Source: Planctomycetota bacterium
GTDB taxonomy: Bacteria > Planctomycetota > UBA8108 > JACQVS01
Reading direction: 5' to 3'
Assembly: GCA_028280485.1 (NCBI GenBank)
Contig: JANQLS010000181.1
Coordinates: 19,543-83,542, forward strand
DNA: 64,000 nucleotides
The notes under the pieces: model-generated
The model's input: the letters and a program-made list of their open reading frames with translations, nothing else
The model's database searches: none
Told to the model about the DNA's origin: nothing
Translations under genes and position numbers: made by a program
Shown here: positions 9,849 to 19,451 of the stretch, one piece after another
How the letters are laid out: each line of letters begins with the position of its first letter
How positions within the stretch are numbered: position 1 is the first letter of the stretch

Positions 9849-10663
9849 AGCTCTCCCTCCTCTTCTTGTAACTCTTCCAAGAAAAAGGTTGAGAACTCTA
9901 ATACACCGCGAAGCCGAGTGGAATCTTTTGATCCTTTAGAGTTCAGGTCGCGCAGGTGAACTTGCATGAAGCCCCCTTCAGTTTTTTGCCCAAGATTTAA
10001 GGCTTTAACGAAGGCTTCGTAAGGGCCGTATGCGGTATAAGATATCTTTTGATAAATGATCTTATGAGTTTCGTTGTTCTTGATGTTGTACTCTTCTTCT
10101 CCCTGACTGCGGAAGCGCTCGATCTTATTCATTCCTGAATCTAAGAGAATGTTTAATCCCCTTTTGATGAGCTCAAGCTCCACGTGATAAGAGAGGTGGA
10201 AAAGCTGACTAGCATTGGTTTCAATTTCTAAGTCTTGCGGAGAGAGCTGTTGAGGTAAATCGCAGGCTAAACTGAAAGCCGATTTTTTCTTTGAGAGACC
10301 TTTCCAAATTTGAGAAAGTTTTTCTCCGTAATAGATTTCGACATTCTTTTTAACCTCGGGAACCTTAACTCCCGGAGGGCGCATAGAAAACTTCTTCAAA
10401 AGAGCTAATTCCACTTCTTTGTAGTCTTCACCTAAATTGCGCTCGATGTTGTAACGATCTCTGAGAAGTTTATGCAAACTTGCAACTTGAGATTCTAATC
10501 CCTTTTTTGGTGCTTTGATTTCTCGGTTGAGCTTTTCGGCTGCCGATTTGGATCCACTGACAAAATAGGAATTCAAAATAAGGAAGATCAACAAGCCTCC
10601 ACCTACGATGAGGCAGAATTTCTTGTTCTCTTCCCACAGTTGTTGAAATGAGATACCTTTCAT
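9845..10663 (-). CDS. PilO-like inner-membrane assembly protein
   Basis: The 272-aa product has a short cytoplasmic N-terminus, one transmembrane helix (FCLIVGGGLLIFLILNSYFV, residues 16-35), a predicted coiled coil (about 38-95) and a mixed alpha/beta periplasmic domain with a repeated FHLSYHVELEL...LNILLDSGMNKIERF layout that resembles the ferredoxin-like fold of PilO/GspM. It lies two bases after the PilM-PilN fusion and overlaps the next gene by 4 bp. In pili and T2SS, PilO pairs with PilN to link the cytoplasmic ATPase complex to the outer membrane secretin. Sequence identity to known PilO looks low; topology and order support the call. Confidence 0.7.
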   Translation of the reverse strand: MKGISFQQLWEENKKFCLIVGGGLLIFLILNSYFVSGSKSAAEKLNREIKAPKKGLESQVASLHKLLRDRYNIERNLGEDYKEVELALLKKFSMRPPGVKVPEVKKNVEIYYGEKLSQIWKGLSKKKSAFSLACDLPQQLSPQDLEIETNASQLFHLSYHVELELIKRGLNILLDSGMNKIERFRSQGEEEYNIKNNETHKIIYQKISYTAYGPYEAFVKALNLGQKTEGGFMQVHLRDLNSKGSKDSTRLRGVLEFSTFFLEELQEEEGEL

Positions 10664-10665
10664 GA

Positions 10666-12339
10666 TTATCCCTGATATCCCAAGAAGGCTGGCTCGATGA
10701 CCAACTCGAATTTGTAAATTGTACTTTCGGGGCGAGAGTTTTCGATTTCCACTCGGGAGACTCGATTATCTGCCGCTAGACGATCTTGAAGTTCACTGAT
10801 AAGTTGTAAAGCACTCTGATCGGCGTTATCGGCGATACAATCAGCGACCATACGGTATTCGAAATCCGTTCCGTCATCGTTATCTTGAATGTCTAAACGC
10901 ATCCTCGACAGGCGAATTTCCGGGCGAAGCGAACTCGAAAAATAATTCATGATAAAGGTCTGAAATGAAGTGATTTCAACTTCTCGAAGAATGCGATTCA
11001 CCCGTTCGCGAATCTCGCCATTCTCGATGGCGAAGTTTTCCATTTCGGATTTCTTTAAATTCAAACTCTTTTGAGTGTCGACGAGTTTCTTCTTCTGATG
11101 TTTCGCTTTCGATTGGCTAAATCCACCATCGATTCCCGATAGGATCAAAGACAGGATCAATAAGCCGGCCGCGATGTAGAGGAAGAGGGTTCGCTCTCTA
11201 AAATCACGTTTCTTTTGGTAAGCCTCGGGAATGATCCTGACACTGATGTCGGACTCCCGAACTCCTGAAACGGCTAATCCTAGAGCACAAGTAAAGTCAC
11301 CAGGATAGTGAGCGAAAGTCTCTCCTGCCTTACCCGGCAGTTGACCCGGTGCACTCAAGCCTTGGGGTTTAAAGAGCTCGACGGGAACTTTTAGACTTCG
11401 CTCTAAGAAAGACGCCAAGCCGTTCAATCGAGTTGCACCCCCGGTAAGAATTACTCTCGACAAGTTGGGTAGAGCCACTCCAGTTTGCGTTTTACAAACT
11501 CGAACCGATGCTTGAATCATCGATTGAATCTGAGTCGCTCCGGCTCTTACCGAATTCACTAACGATTCCGTACCGGGCGCGGCTTGTGCTGGATTGACGG
11601 TTCCTTTTTTGATTTTGAGTTGTTCAGCTTTAGCGGGATCGATTCCCAAATCGTTGGCGATACTTTCAGTTAAAGTCTGTCCTCCGAACTTGATACTCCG
11701 AGCGAAAACTAAGTTATCGTTCAAGATCACGGAACAGCTTAAATTGGTATGCCCAATATCGATGATGACCGCCAAATCATCTTCAGGTTGATCTGGGTCG
11801 ACCTTCTCACCGAAAGCATCCCAGGCTGAAGATAAAGTTAAGGGAGTGGGAACACAGCAATCGACGAGGATGCCGGCGTCTTCCAACTCCTTTAAGAATT
11901 CTTGAAGGGGCGCTTCTTTACTGAGAGCGACCAATACGACCTGTTCATCGTCTTTATCTCGGCGAACATTCAGAGTTGTAAAATCACTCGCCAAGGTCTC
12001 GCCCACTCGCTCGGCGACCTCAGAGACTTCGTAGCCCATAATGATCTTTAAGCGCCACGGTGGAACTGGAGTGATCGAAGTGTATCTCAAGATAGAGTCT
12101 TCCCCACTGATCCCTAAAATGACGTTCTTTGTAGGAATCCTGAGTTCCGCCATCTGAGCCTTCAGGAACGCCACCAAAGCGGGGCGATCTTCTAAAGTCA
12201 CTCCGCGAGCTTCTAAATCATCGCGGTCAAAGTAGAGTGCATTTTGAACGAAGGCTCCCTTGTCGGTGATTTGAAGCTGCACCACTTTCACTGAATGGGC
12301 TCCAATATCTATACCTACGCTCGAACGATTAAATGCCAT
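10666..12339 (-). CDS. pilM: PilM-PilN fusion protein of pilus/secretion assembly platform
   Basis: Residues 1-365 are a PilM actin-like ATPase: SVGIDIGAHSVKVVQL at the N-terminus (phosphate 1 loop), VIIDIGHTNLS at 191-201 (phosphate 2) and RVILTGGATRLNGL at 295-307 (adenosine motif). Then comes one transmembrane helix (TLFLYIAAGLLILSLIL, 384-400), a coiled coil (410-450) and a periplasmic domain (about 455-557) with the layout of PilN/GspL. In most bacteria PilM and PilN are separate and PilN's short N-terminal tail docks on PilM; here they form one 557-aa chain. PilO- and PilP-like genes follow directly. The ATG at 12339 is separated by 66 bases from the upstream FHA gene. Confidence 0.88.
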   Translation of the reverse strand: MAFNRSSVGIDIGAHSVKVVQLQITDKGAFVQNALYFDRDDLEARGVTLEDRPALVAFLKAQMAELRIPTKNVILGISGEDSILRYTSITPVPPWRLKIIMGYEVSEVAERVGETLASDFTTLNVRRDKDDEQVVLVALSKEAPLQEFLKELEDAGILVDCCVPTPLTLSSAWDAFGEKVDPDQPEDDLAVIIDIGHTNLSCSVILNDNLVFARSIKFGGQTLTESIANDLGIDPAKAEQLKIKKGTVNPAQAAPGTESLVNSVRAGATQIQSMIQASVRVCKTQTGVALPNLSRVILTGGATRLNGLASFLERSLKVPVELFKPQGLSAPGQLPGKAGETFAHYPGDFTCALGLAVSGVRESDISVRIIPEAYQKKRDFRERTLFLYIAAGLLILSLILSGIDGGFSQSKAKHQKKKLVDTQKSLNLKKSEMENFAIENGEIRERVNRILREVEITSFQTFIMNYFSSSLRPEIRLSRMRLDIQDNDDGTDFEYRMVADCIADNADQSALQLISELQDRLAADNRVSRVEIENSRPESTIYKFELVIEPAFLGYQG

Positions 12340-12405
12340 GAAGTTGTCCTAAAAAATGTTTCAAAGGTGTAATTTCAGTGTGAGTTAATGAACGTTTAGG
12401 GTCTA

Positions 12406-15066
12406 TTAACCATCGCCAAATTTTGCTCGGCCCTCACGCTTCTTATCTAAAAGATCGAGGCGTTGCTCAATTTTTCTGGCGATATCGGGATCTTGGATCT
12501 TTCCTCGAACTTCTTCGAAGAAGAACTCGGCTAAGCTGAATTCACCTTTCACATAGTGTTCTTCAGCGGTTTTGAAAGTGAGCAAGAGATCTTTCGACTC
12601 TCGTTCGGTCTTACTATCCGTCCAATATTTTTCGATCTCTTGAATCTTGTTTCGAACGCTGGCCTCGTGCGGAGTTCCCTTCAACTGTTGAACGTACTCG
12701 GCGCCGCGAGCCAACAAGTTTCTGTAAACCAATGAAGAGCCGGTTTCTTTAAGAATCGTGAAATCAGCATTGAGTGCTGCTAGTGCTGTTTTTCCTTCAC
12801 GGCTCCATTCTTTGATCAAACTGTTGACCTGACGGAGTTCTTGCTTACGCCAAGGATAGTTTTCTTTAACGGCTTTCAATACCTCTAAGGCTTGGGCGAA
12901 GTTGCCTTGTATTTTTAATTTTTGGGCTCGAGCAATCAAAGTTTTGACAGCAGAGTCCTCACTCCCCGAACTTCTCGACAAACTCACCTGAAGTGAATTA
13001 CGGGGACATTTATCGGGATTCACTGAAGCGAACAAACGCCAATTTACAAAGGCCCCTTCAGGCTTTAAAGCACTGAGCTCAACTTCGGGAACAAAGAGGC
13101 AAACCACTTGCTCTTCCCCTTCTCCGATAACGAGCTCCGAGACCTTTGCTGGTGATTTTGACTCTTTATCGATTTGAACCAATCCTTCTGAATTGAAGGC
13201 TTTCCATTGAGGATCACGCGAACTCAACTCAAAATAGATTCCCGCTTGAGAAGGAAGGTCTTCACCGGGAATCTTTCGGTAAAAATGTTGGCAAGTCATT
13301 TGCCCGCCATTGACTTGGATTTGAATCTCGATGGGATGCCAGGTGCGATCCTGGAAGTTAGGCAACTGACTGGAGAGTCGATAAACCCCTTCTCCTTGAG
13401 TGGGTACTGGAGTGGTACTGAGACGAGGGCCAATTTCGATGGGATCCATGCTCTGAGGAAGACCGGGCCAAAGTCGAAGCAGTTCTGCCCGAGGACCGCG
13501 ACGCACTTCTCTTAAGACTCCATCTCGATTCAATAATGCACGAACTGGTAAAGTGTTTCCGGCAGTCTGTGCTTGAGCGAGAAGAACGAGGGGTTTTTCA
13601 AATTCAGGGATCGGGCCAAGCTTCGTTTCTTCTGTTTCCTCAGCTTCAGTATCGAGCTCGGGATCGATGGGTTCGATATCAACAAAATCATCAAGCTCTT
13701 CCTTGAAGGGCTCGGAGCTGAAATAAAGTCGATCAAAGATGGCCTCACCACCTAAAACGAAGGCGCAAATTTCCACATTGGAAGCTGCCTTAGGGGCTGT
13801 CACCTTTCGACTGAGTCGACCTTCATCTCCAGGTTGAATGATTCCTGGGGTGTAAGTGCGCCCGAGTTCAGTCCCATCGGGCCTCAACCAACGAGCCATC
13901 AAACCCGCTCCGAGAGCCGTGCGATTCGAAACGTAACCTGAGAGAGTGTACGAATTGCCCTCGACCACTCGAATACGATCTTTATAGGCAACGAAGGAAA
14001 GAGGACTTTCTTCGTCTGCTGAATTGGCTCGAAATTTAAGCGCGCGTTCACCGGGGAATCGAACGCCATCCGAAGTTGAGATCTCGATATGACCTCCTTG
14101 TTCGGCATCCACTTGCCACGCGATAATTTCATCGCTTTCTTGATCTTTCTTCTCGAAGGACCAATTTTCGATGAGGATGTTTTCAGCCGGACTCGGATCG
14201 ATATTTTGCTTATGAATCATCTTGAGAGAAATATCGACCGCAAAGTAAAGAAGGGCCCCCATAACTACCACTAAACCTAAGGCGACCAAGGGTTGCCCTG
14301 AATTTGAAGTTCTCATGAACTCATCGGGATTGAACCTCGAGAGTTGATACTCAGCATTGGGATCTTCATAGGTCGGTTCGGGTGCTGGACCGCCGGGAAC
14401 TTGAACTCGAAATTGAGAGTCACCGATCTGCAACCTCGCACCTGCTTGAAGGGGCTTTTCTCCGGTGAGTTTTTTCCCGTTGAGAACCGTACCATTACGA
14501 CTCTTTAAATCTTCAACGTAAAACACATCCCCGTGCATCAAAATACGCATGTGGTATCCGGAGGCTCGCTGATCTTCTAGACGAAAATCATTGTCTCCTT
14601 TTCGGCCCACTGTGTATGGCAGTTTGGTAATCGGAATCTTTTGCCCTTGGTGCGGGCCTTTGATGCCTTCGAGGTAAGCTTCTTGAGTCGTGAGTGATTT
14701 TGATTTCTTTGCTGGGGCTTGAGTCTTCTTAGCCGGCTTTGCTTCAGCGGGCTCAGAAGCTGCCAGTGACGGCTTACTCTTTTTAGGAATTTCTTCGATG
14801 TAAAAGACAGTCTTTCCAATTCGGAAGTACTCTCCGCGAGACAATTTTGCTAGAGTCGCTTTCTCTTTTCCTACGTAGACGCCATTTCGGCTTCCGAGGT
14901 CTTCTAGGCGGTATCCTTCTGGAGTTTTTGAAAGTTTGCAATGATGTCTCGAGGCCCGAGGATCGTCGATAACGAGTTCGTTATCCGTTCCCCGGCCGAT
15001 ACCAATGGTTTCGATATCGGACTCGAAAACTTTCAAATGATCTGGTGTCTTAATGTGAATCTTCAC
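12406..15066 (-). CDS. Membrane protein with two N-terminal FHA domains and a beta-sandwich/TPR extracytoplasmic part
   Basis: The 886-aa product has two FHA domains, at residues about 1-95 (G24-R25, S39-R-H41, S59-R-N-G62) and about 130-222 (G154-R155, S169, H172, S189-R-N-G192), joined by a Lys/Ala/Pro-rich linker. Both keep the residues that bind phosphothreonine peptides. One transmembrane helix follows (PLVALGLVVVMGALLYFAV, 259-277). The outer part starts with a carbohydrate-binding-module-like jelly roll (NILIENWSFEKK near 296, with TLSGYVSNRTALG), then a beta-rich stretch and a helical repeat region to the end. It heads the pilMN-O-P/pseudopilin cluster, so it may pass a cytoplasmic phospho-signal to the assembly machinery; that is inference. 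No kinase gene lies in the window. Confidence 0.8.
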   Translation of the reverse strand: MKIHIKTPDHLKVFESDIETIGIGRGTDNELVIDDPRASRHHCKLSKTPEGYRLEDLGSRNGVYVGKEKATLAKLSRGEYFRIGKTVFYIEEIPKKSKPSLAASEPAEAKPAKKTQAPAKKSKSLTTQEAYLEGIKGPHQGQKIPITKLPYTVGRKGDNDFRLEDQRASGYHMRILMHGDVFYVEDLKSRNGTVLNGKKLTGEKPLQAGARLQIGDSQFRVQVPGGPAPEPTYEDPNAEYQLSRFNPDEFMRTSNSGQPLVALGLVVVMGALLYFAVDISLKMIHKQNIDPSPAENILIENWSFEKKDQESDEIIAWQVDAEQGGHIEISTSDGVRFPGERALKFRANSADEESPLSFVAYKDRIRVVEGNSYTLSGYVSNRTALGAGLMARWLRPDGTELGRTYTPGIIQPGDEGRLSRKVTAPKAASNVEICAFVLGGEAIFDRLYFSSEPFKEELDDFVDIEPIDPELDTEAEETEETKLGPIPEFEKPLVLLAQAQTAGNTLPVRALLNRDGVLREVRRGPRAELLRLWPGLPQSMDPIEIGPRLSTTPVPTQGEGVYRLSSQLPNFQDRTWHPIEIQIQVNGGQMTCQHFYRKIPGEDLPSQAGIYFELSSRDPQWKAFNSEGLVQIDKESKSPAKVSELVIGEGEEQVVCLFVPEVELSALKPEGAFVNWRLFASVNPDKCPRNSLQVSLSRSSGSEDSAVKTLIARAQKLKIQGNFAQALEVLKAVKENYPWRKQELRQVNSLIKEWSREGKTALAALNADFTILKETGSSLVYRNLLARGAEYVQQLKGTPHEASVRNKIQEIEKYWTDSKTERESKDLLLTFKTAEEHYVKGEFSLAEFFFEEVRGKIQDPDIARKIEQRLDLLDKKREGRAKFGDG

Positions 15067-15225
15067 GAATAAAGCGCGCCTTGGGTCAAAACAAGAGAAA
15101 GTGAGAGAATTAAATCGAGCACCTCCAGGATCACATCGAATCGGTTATGGATAGCACTCAACGAAAAGAAAAGAACTTAGCGAGATGAACTCTCGCCGGT
15201 AGGAATCCCGAAATTGAGACTTAGA

Positions 15226-17277
15226 TCATTCTGAACCGGAAGCAGGCCTTTCTCGGGTCAATCCGTACTTCAGTATTTTTGAATCTAATGTAGGTCGAGA
15301 AATGCCTAAAGCTTCTGCAGTTTTAGACTTTTTCCAACGGTGATGTGAAAGTGTACTTTTGATCACTTGCATTTCCACATCTTCAACAGTCCTAGCGACA
15401 ACTTCTTTCAAAGACTTACCTTCAAACGAAGGAATACGTCGATTTGAAGCTTTTGCTAAAATATTTGGGCTGAGAAGCTTGGCTTCAATTTGATCTTCGC
15501 TCAATGCGGCCAAACGCTCGATTTCATTTTCGAGCTCACGAATGTTTCCGGGCCAATCGTATTGATAAAGAAGATGAAAGGCTTCTCGGCCTAAAGTCAG
15601 TTTGTCTTGCTGGTTTCTTTGAGCGATCTTACTGAGGAAGTGATCGATCAAGATTGGAATATCTTCTCGGCGTTCTCTGAGAGGAGGAAGCGTGACGGTA
15701 ATCACATTGATGCGATAGAGCAAATCCTCTCTAAACTGCGATTGGCGCACCAAGTCGTAAATGTTTTTGTTGGTCGCCGAGACGATCCTGACGTTGACTT
15801 TGAGGATGTCTTTTCCCCCGACTCGGCGAATTTCACCATCCTGTAAAACACGCAGAAACTTGGTCTGCATCTCAGCGCTCATGTCAGCAACTTCATCCAA
15901 GAATAAAGTTCCGTCGTCAGCGATCTCGAAAAGCCCTCGCTTATCGCGGGTCGCTCCCGTAAACGCACCCCGAACATGACCGAAGAACTCACTTTCGAGG
16001 AGATTCACCGGAATCGCAGCACAGTTTTCGCTGACGAACTGCTTCTGTTGTCGAGGGCCGTTTTTATGAATCGCACGGGCGATCAACTCTTTACCCGTTC
16101 CACTCTCACCTAAGATTAAAACGGGCACGTTGGAATCGGTGACTTTGTCTAAGAGTTCGAAGACTTCAAACATCTTAGGGCTTCGAGTCACAATATAGTC
16201 ATAGTCGTACTTAAAACTTCGCGAGCTATCTTTAGGAAGAAGCTTGATCGCTTCTTCAAGCTGAATACTTTTAGAGAGAACTTTTTCTTCTAAGTCGAGA
16301 TTGACTTGCTCTAAACGTTTACGCACTTCTTCGAGTTCGTGCTGACGGCTGCGGTTTTCTTCGAAGAGACGAGCGTTCATGATCGCAACAGCGGCTTGAT
16401 CGCTCAAGATCTCGAGCCAACGGAGATGATTCTGACTAAAGGCTTCTTGATCGAAGCGATTGTCGACGTAGATCACTCCGGTCGTTTGCCCGCGCAACTT
16501 AATCGGCACGCAAAGAACAGATTTCATGTTGAGCTCGTAAACACTCGCGTAGCCCGTAAATCGGCGATCATCCACGGCATTTCCCGAGAGAATCGCCGCG
16601 CCTGATTCCATCACAAATTCAGCGATCGAACGGCTGACCTTAAAATCGGGGCCCTTGATTTTTTCTCGATCCACATTGCGAGCGGTTTGGATCACCATCT
16701 CTTTACCGTTCTGGATCATGAGGAATCCGCGTTCGGCGGTGGTCACCTCGACGACGGTATCGAGAATAAGATCTAATAAGTCTGCTAACACCAAGGTGGA
16801 AGATAAGTTCCTGTTAACCTCTAACAACTTCAAAAAGATCTCACGTTCTTTTCTAAGAACTTGAACCTGAGCTTCTTCGCCGATCTCAGCCAAAGGCTCG
16901 AGAAAGAAGTCGGTGTTGAGGTCGATGGTGTCATCCGAAATCTCGGTGGGAATTCGATCGAAATACATTCGAGTTTTCCCGATTTCGATACAGTCTCCCG
17001 GTCGTAGCTCTTTGCGAAGAACTAAGATCCCGTTGACAAGAGTTCCGTTTCGACTTTTTAAATCGGTAACTAAATAACCACCGGCCTTGCGTTCGATCTG
17101 GCAGTGTTTTCTTGAGGAGTTGAGGTCATCGATCTCGATGGTGTTCTCATGAGAACGACCGATCGACGTAACTTTCGTTGTTAACTCCACCACTTTTTCA
17201 GATCCATTCTCACGAATGATGAGTCGAGGATGGCGAGGACCAGTAGATCTGGGGGTCAAACTTGATTTAGAGACCAT
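15226..17277 (-). CDS. FHA-GAF-AAA+-Fis sigma-54-dependent transcriptional activator
   Basis: The 683-aa product has an FHA domain (about 36-105; G40-R41, S54-S-R-K-H58, S75-R-N-G78), a GAF sensor domain (about 155-305), a coiled coil (305-345), a sigma-54 activator AAA+ domain with Walker A GESGTGKE at 390-397, the sigma-54 contact loop GAFTGA at 437-442, Walker B LFLDE at 458-462 and arginine-finger segment, and a Fis-type helix-turn-helix (about 628-672, KTAEALGISRPTLDSKI). It has no receiver domain, so control is probably by phosphothreonine binding and a GAF ligand rather than a histidine kinase. It lies immediately upstream of the twin-FHA/pilus operon in the same direction, which suggests it as the local regulator. 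I looked for but could not find a clear -24/-12 promoter. Confidence 0.93.
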   Translation of the reverse strand: MVSKSSLTPRSTGPRHPRLIIRENGSEKVVELTTKVTSIGRSHENTIEIDDLNSSRKHCQIERKAGGYLVTDLKSRNGTLVNGILVLRKELRPGDCIEIGKTRMYFDRIPTEISDDTIDLNTDFFLEPLAEIGEEAQVQVLRKEREIFLKLLEVNRNLSSTLVLADLLDLILDTVVEVTTAERGFLMIQNGKEMVIQTARNVDREKIKGPDFKVSRSIAEFVMESGAAILSGNAVDDRRFTGYASVYELNMKSVLCVPIKLRGQTTGVIYVDNRFDQEAFSQNHLRWLEILSDQAAVAIMNARLFEENRSRQHELEEVRKRLEQVNLDLEEKVLSKSIQLEEAIKLLPKDSSRSFKYDYDYIVTRSPKMFEVFELLDKVTDSNVPVLILGESGTGKELIARAIHKNGPRQQKQFVSENCAAIPVNLLESEFFGHVRGAFTGATRDKRGLFEIADDGTLFLDEVADMSAEMQTKFLRVLQDGEIRRVGGKDILKVNVRIVSATNKNIYDLVRQSQFREDLLYRINVITVTLPPLRERREDIPILIDHFLSKIAQRNQQDKLTLGREAFHLLYQYDWPGNIRELENEIERLAALSEDQIEAKLLSPNILAKASNRRIPSFEGKSLKEVVARTVEDVEMQVIKSTLSHHRWKKSKTAEALGISRPTLDSKILKYGLTRERPASGSE

Positions 17278-17894
17278 GAGTTTAAGTGAGATAAGAGAAG
17301 ATGGATTCAGGGTAACAGGGTTCGTCTAAAACCCTTGAGTATCGCAAGTTCAAACGTTGCATTATCGGGAGATCCCAGAGGGAAAACTCCGAAGAATGAA
17401 GGCCTTGGGAAAAAATCCAAGTGTAAAACGATTTTAACAATCAACCCTGGCTACGCAAGCCTGATTTATATAGCCATTAAGTCTTTTATTTAAAAATATT
17501 TACAGTTCTGATCTCGAAGGAAATTACAAGATTATGCATCCAGAGAACGTAAAATTAATTTCACGTCTTTGATTTTGGGGTGAGAATATCGGCTTGGAGG
17601 GCATGAGCAAGAAAACTTAAGGCAAATAAATATAAATACTTAGGGCTATTGAAGCTCAAGACAGGGGCGCGTCGATGAATCGAGCTTGCTCTATTGAATC
17701 GAAACTCGCTATAGGCCACGCGGTCGCCGATAAAGCCCCTTAATAAGCCCGGAGCGTAAGCGACGGGGCCTTTTTTGAAGATCTCCTCAGAAAACTTCCT
17801 CATCTGGATTTCGGTGAACTCTTGTTAGTAGCACGAAGAAGATCCCGTCGCTTACGCTCCGGGCTTACTAAGGGAATTCAAAACGGATTCATAA
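17278..17894. other. Intergenic region with one MITE-like repeat, no gene seen
   Basis: The first half (17278-17560) upstream of the sigma-54 activator is AT-rich and holds no recognisable motif. The second half holds the inverted-repeat element at 17740-17871. Open frames across 17561-17803 overlap the repeat arm and show no protein-like composition, so no gene is called. Confidence 0.6.
17740..17871. repeat. MITE-like element, long form (132 bp)
   Basis: Terminal inverted arms (aagcccggagcgtaagcgac at 17745-17764 and its complement at 17847-17866) enclose about 75 bases. The interior shares the words cggtgaactc and gatcccg with the copy at 27541-27683. Three such long copies occur in the window, here, at 27541 and at 51362. 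Confidence 0.8.
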
Positions 17895-19451
17895 TCAAGA
17901 ATTTGGCGCCGCAATCTCTCGAAAGATGGTCTCCACAATCGACTCTTGTAATTGACGAGCCGCCCAGAGGCCCCCTTTCTTAGGGAACTTGTTGACGAGG
18001 ATGGAGAAGCTCCAATACTTCACGCCTTTTGATGATGTCGAAGAGGATGATCCCACGTAACCCGACAAGGCTGAAACCGAATTGATATAACCCGTCTTGG
18101 CGAAGACGTGCCCTTTAGCAGATGAGCTTTTGAATCTTTTTCTCAATGTTCCATCGATACCACCGATGGCCATACTGTTTCGGAAAAGATCAAAGTCGGA
18201 AGTCCGCGACACGGAATGAAGAATTTTGGTGAGAGCCAAGGGCGAGATCCGGTTTCCGTCAGATAGACCTGAACCATCTTCGATAATCATAGAGGAATCT
18301 GAAATCTTCGACTTCTTGAGGTACTTCTTAACCTCTTGAGCTCCTGATTGGATGCTCCCAACTTTCCCGGCAGCGCCGCCGAGGGCCTTCAATAAAACTT
18401 CGGCGTGCATGTTTTGACTGTTCTTCAAAATGACCGGAAAATCACGCGTCATTTTCGAAGCGTGTCGGTGCAATAACTTCCCCGCTTTTTGATCGGGAAG
18501 GCGAGTACGATCTCGGATGACTTCTCCTACGATTTCAATTCCTTCTTGAGAAAAGATGTTACGTAAAACGTAACCAAAGAAGAGTCCCGGGTCATCGACC
18601 GTCACATGAAAAACACGAGTTCCTTGCCTGTATTTACTGGGGATTTTGCCTTTCAAAACGATGCGATTACTACTGGGATATCGGTCTAAACCGATGATGA
18701 GCTCTCCCCCCGAGACAGTCTGACAACGATTTTCTATTTGAACGTATGTAGTTTCTGGCACGCACTGGTATCGAGCCCGGCCACCGGAACGAGTGGGAAA
18801 AATGGTGAAGTCCAAGCAGTTATCGTTGAAGTTTAAAGCTCCGACTTGGGCTGAATACCAACGGCTTTCGTACTTCTTTTTCCAACTGGGAGGAAGTCGT
18901 TCTGAATCGAAGTAAAAATCATCGATCAGCAAATCTCCGGCAACTTTTTTCAATCCGTTTTTCTTTAGAGAACGAGCCCAGTGGCGAAAAATGACTGTAG
19001 GGTCATCAGAAGTGAATCGACCGGAGATATTAGGATCCCCCGTTCCACTGACGATGAGATCACCCGTCAAGATGCCGTCTTTGTTGGGATAGCTCTTAGC
19101 CCAAAGCTTAGTAACATACTCATAATCACTACCTAGTTGTTTGAGTGCGGCAGCGGTGATGAGTATTTTTTGGTTCGAGGCCGGGGTGAAGGCATTGTTG
19201 GCATTGATAGAAACGATCGAGCGACCGTTCTCATCTAAAATCGAAAGCCCCAACATGGATGAATTGAATCCATGCTTATTGAGGATGCGATTCCAGGATG
19301 CTCGAGTGGGCTTCGAATAGAGCTGGCTCGATAATGGGCAGAGGACGAGACTCAGCAGCCCCACCATCAGGAGGAGTTGAGATCGAGTAACGGCTAATCT
19401 AGAAAACGACTTTGCTCTAGAGGCACAATGACACCATTGGGAGGTCATCAT
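17895..19451 (-). CDS. dacB: D-alanyl-D-alanine carboxypeptidase/endopeptidase, PBP4 type (peptidase family S13)
   Basis: The 518-aa product has a long N-terminal leader with a hydrophobic stretch (LLLMVGLLSLVLCPL, residues 26-40) and then all three active-site motifs of penicillin-binding protein 4: S92-N-Q-K95 (SxxK with the acylated serine), S345-Q-N347 (SxN) and K452-T-G454 (KTG), plus the family-typical DGSGLSDGN at 392-400. Between motif one and two lies the large insert typical of PBP4 (about 110-330). It trims peptide cross-links or pentapeptides in the periplasm, which agrees with planctomycetes having peptidoglycan. The gene stands alone; a shorter start at residue 29 (M-V-G-L-L) is possible and would give a cleaner signal peptide. 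Confidence 0.93.
   Translation of the reverse strand: MMTSQWCHCASRAKSFSRLAVTRSQLLLMVGLLSLVLCPLSSQLYSKPTRASWNRILNKHGFNSSMLGLSILDENGRSIVSINANNAFTPASNQKILITAAALKQLGSDYEYVTKLWAKSYPNKDGILTGDLIVSGTGDPNISGRFTSDDPTVIFRHWARSLKKNGLKKVAGDLLIDDFYFDSERLPPSWKKKYESRWYSAQVGALNFNDNCLDFTIFPTRSGGRARYQCVPETTYVQIENRCQTVSGGELIIGLDRYPSSNRIVLKGKIPSKYRQGTRVFHVTVDDPGLFFGYVLRNIFSQEGIEIVGEVIRDRTRLPDQKAGKLLHRHASKMTRDFPVILKNSQNMHAEVLLKALGGAAGKVGSIQSGAQEVKKYLKKSKISDSSMIIEDGSGLSDGNRISPLALTKILHSVSRTSDFDLFRNSMAIGGIDGTLRKRFKSSSAKGHVFAKTGYINSVSALSGYVGSSSSTSSKGVKYWSFSILVNKFPKKGGLWAARQLQESIVETIFREIAAPNS

Noticed and set aside
12340..12405. Sigma-54 (-24/-12) promoter before the pilM fusion or the FHA gene
   Set aside because: No TGGCAC-N5-TTGCA-like sequence was found in 12340-12405 or 15067-15225, although a sigma-54 activator is upstream.
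17561..17803. 80-codon minus-strand frame
   Set aside because: It runs through the inverted-repeat element and its low-complexity flank, with no sign of protein-coding selection.
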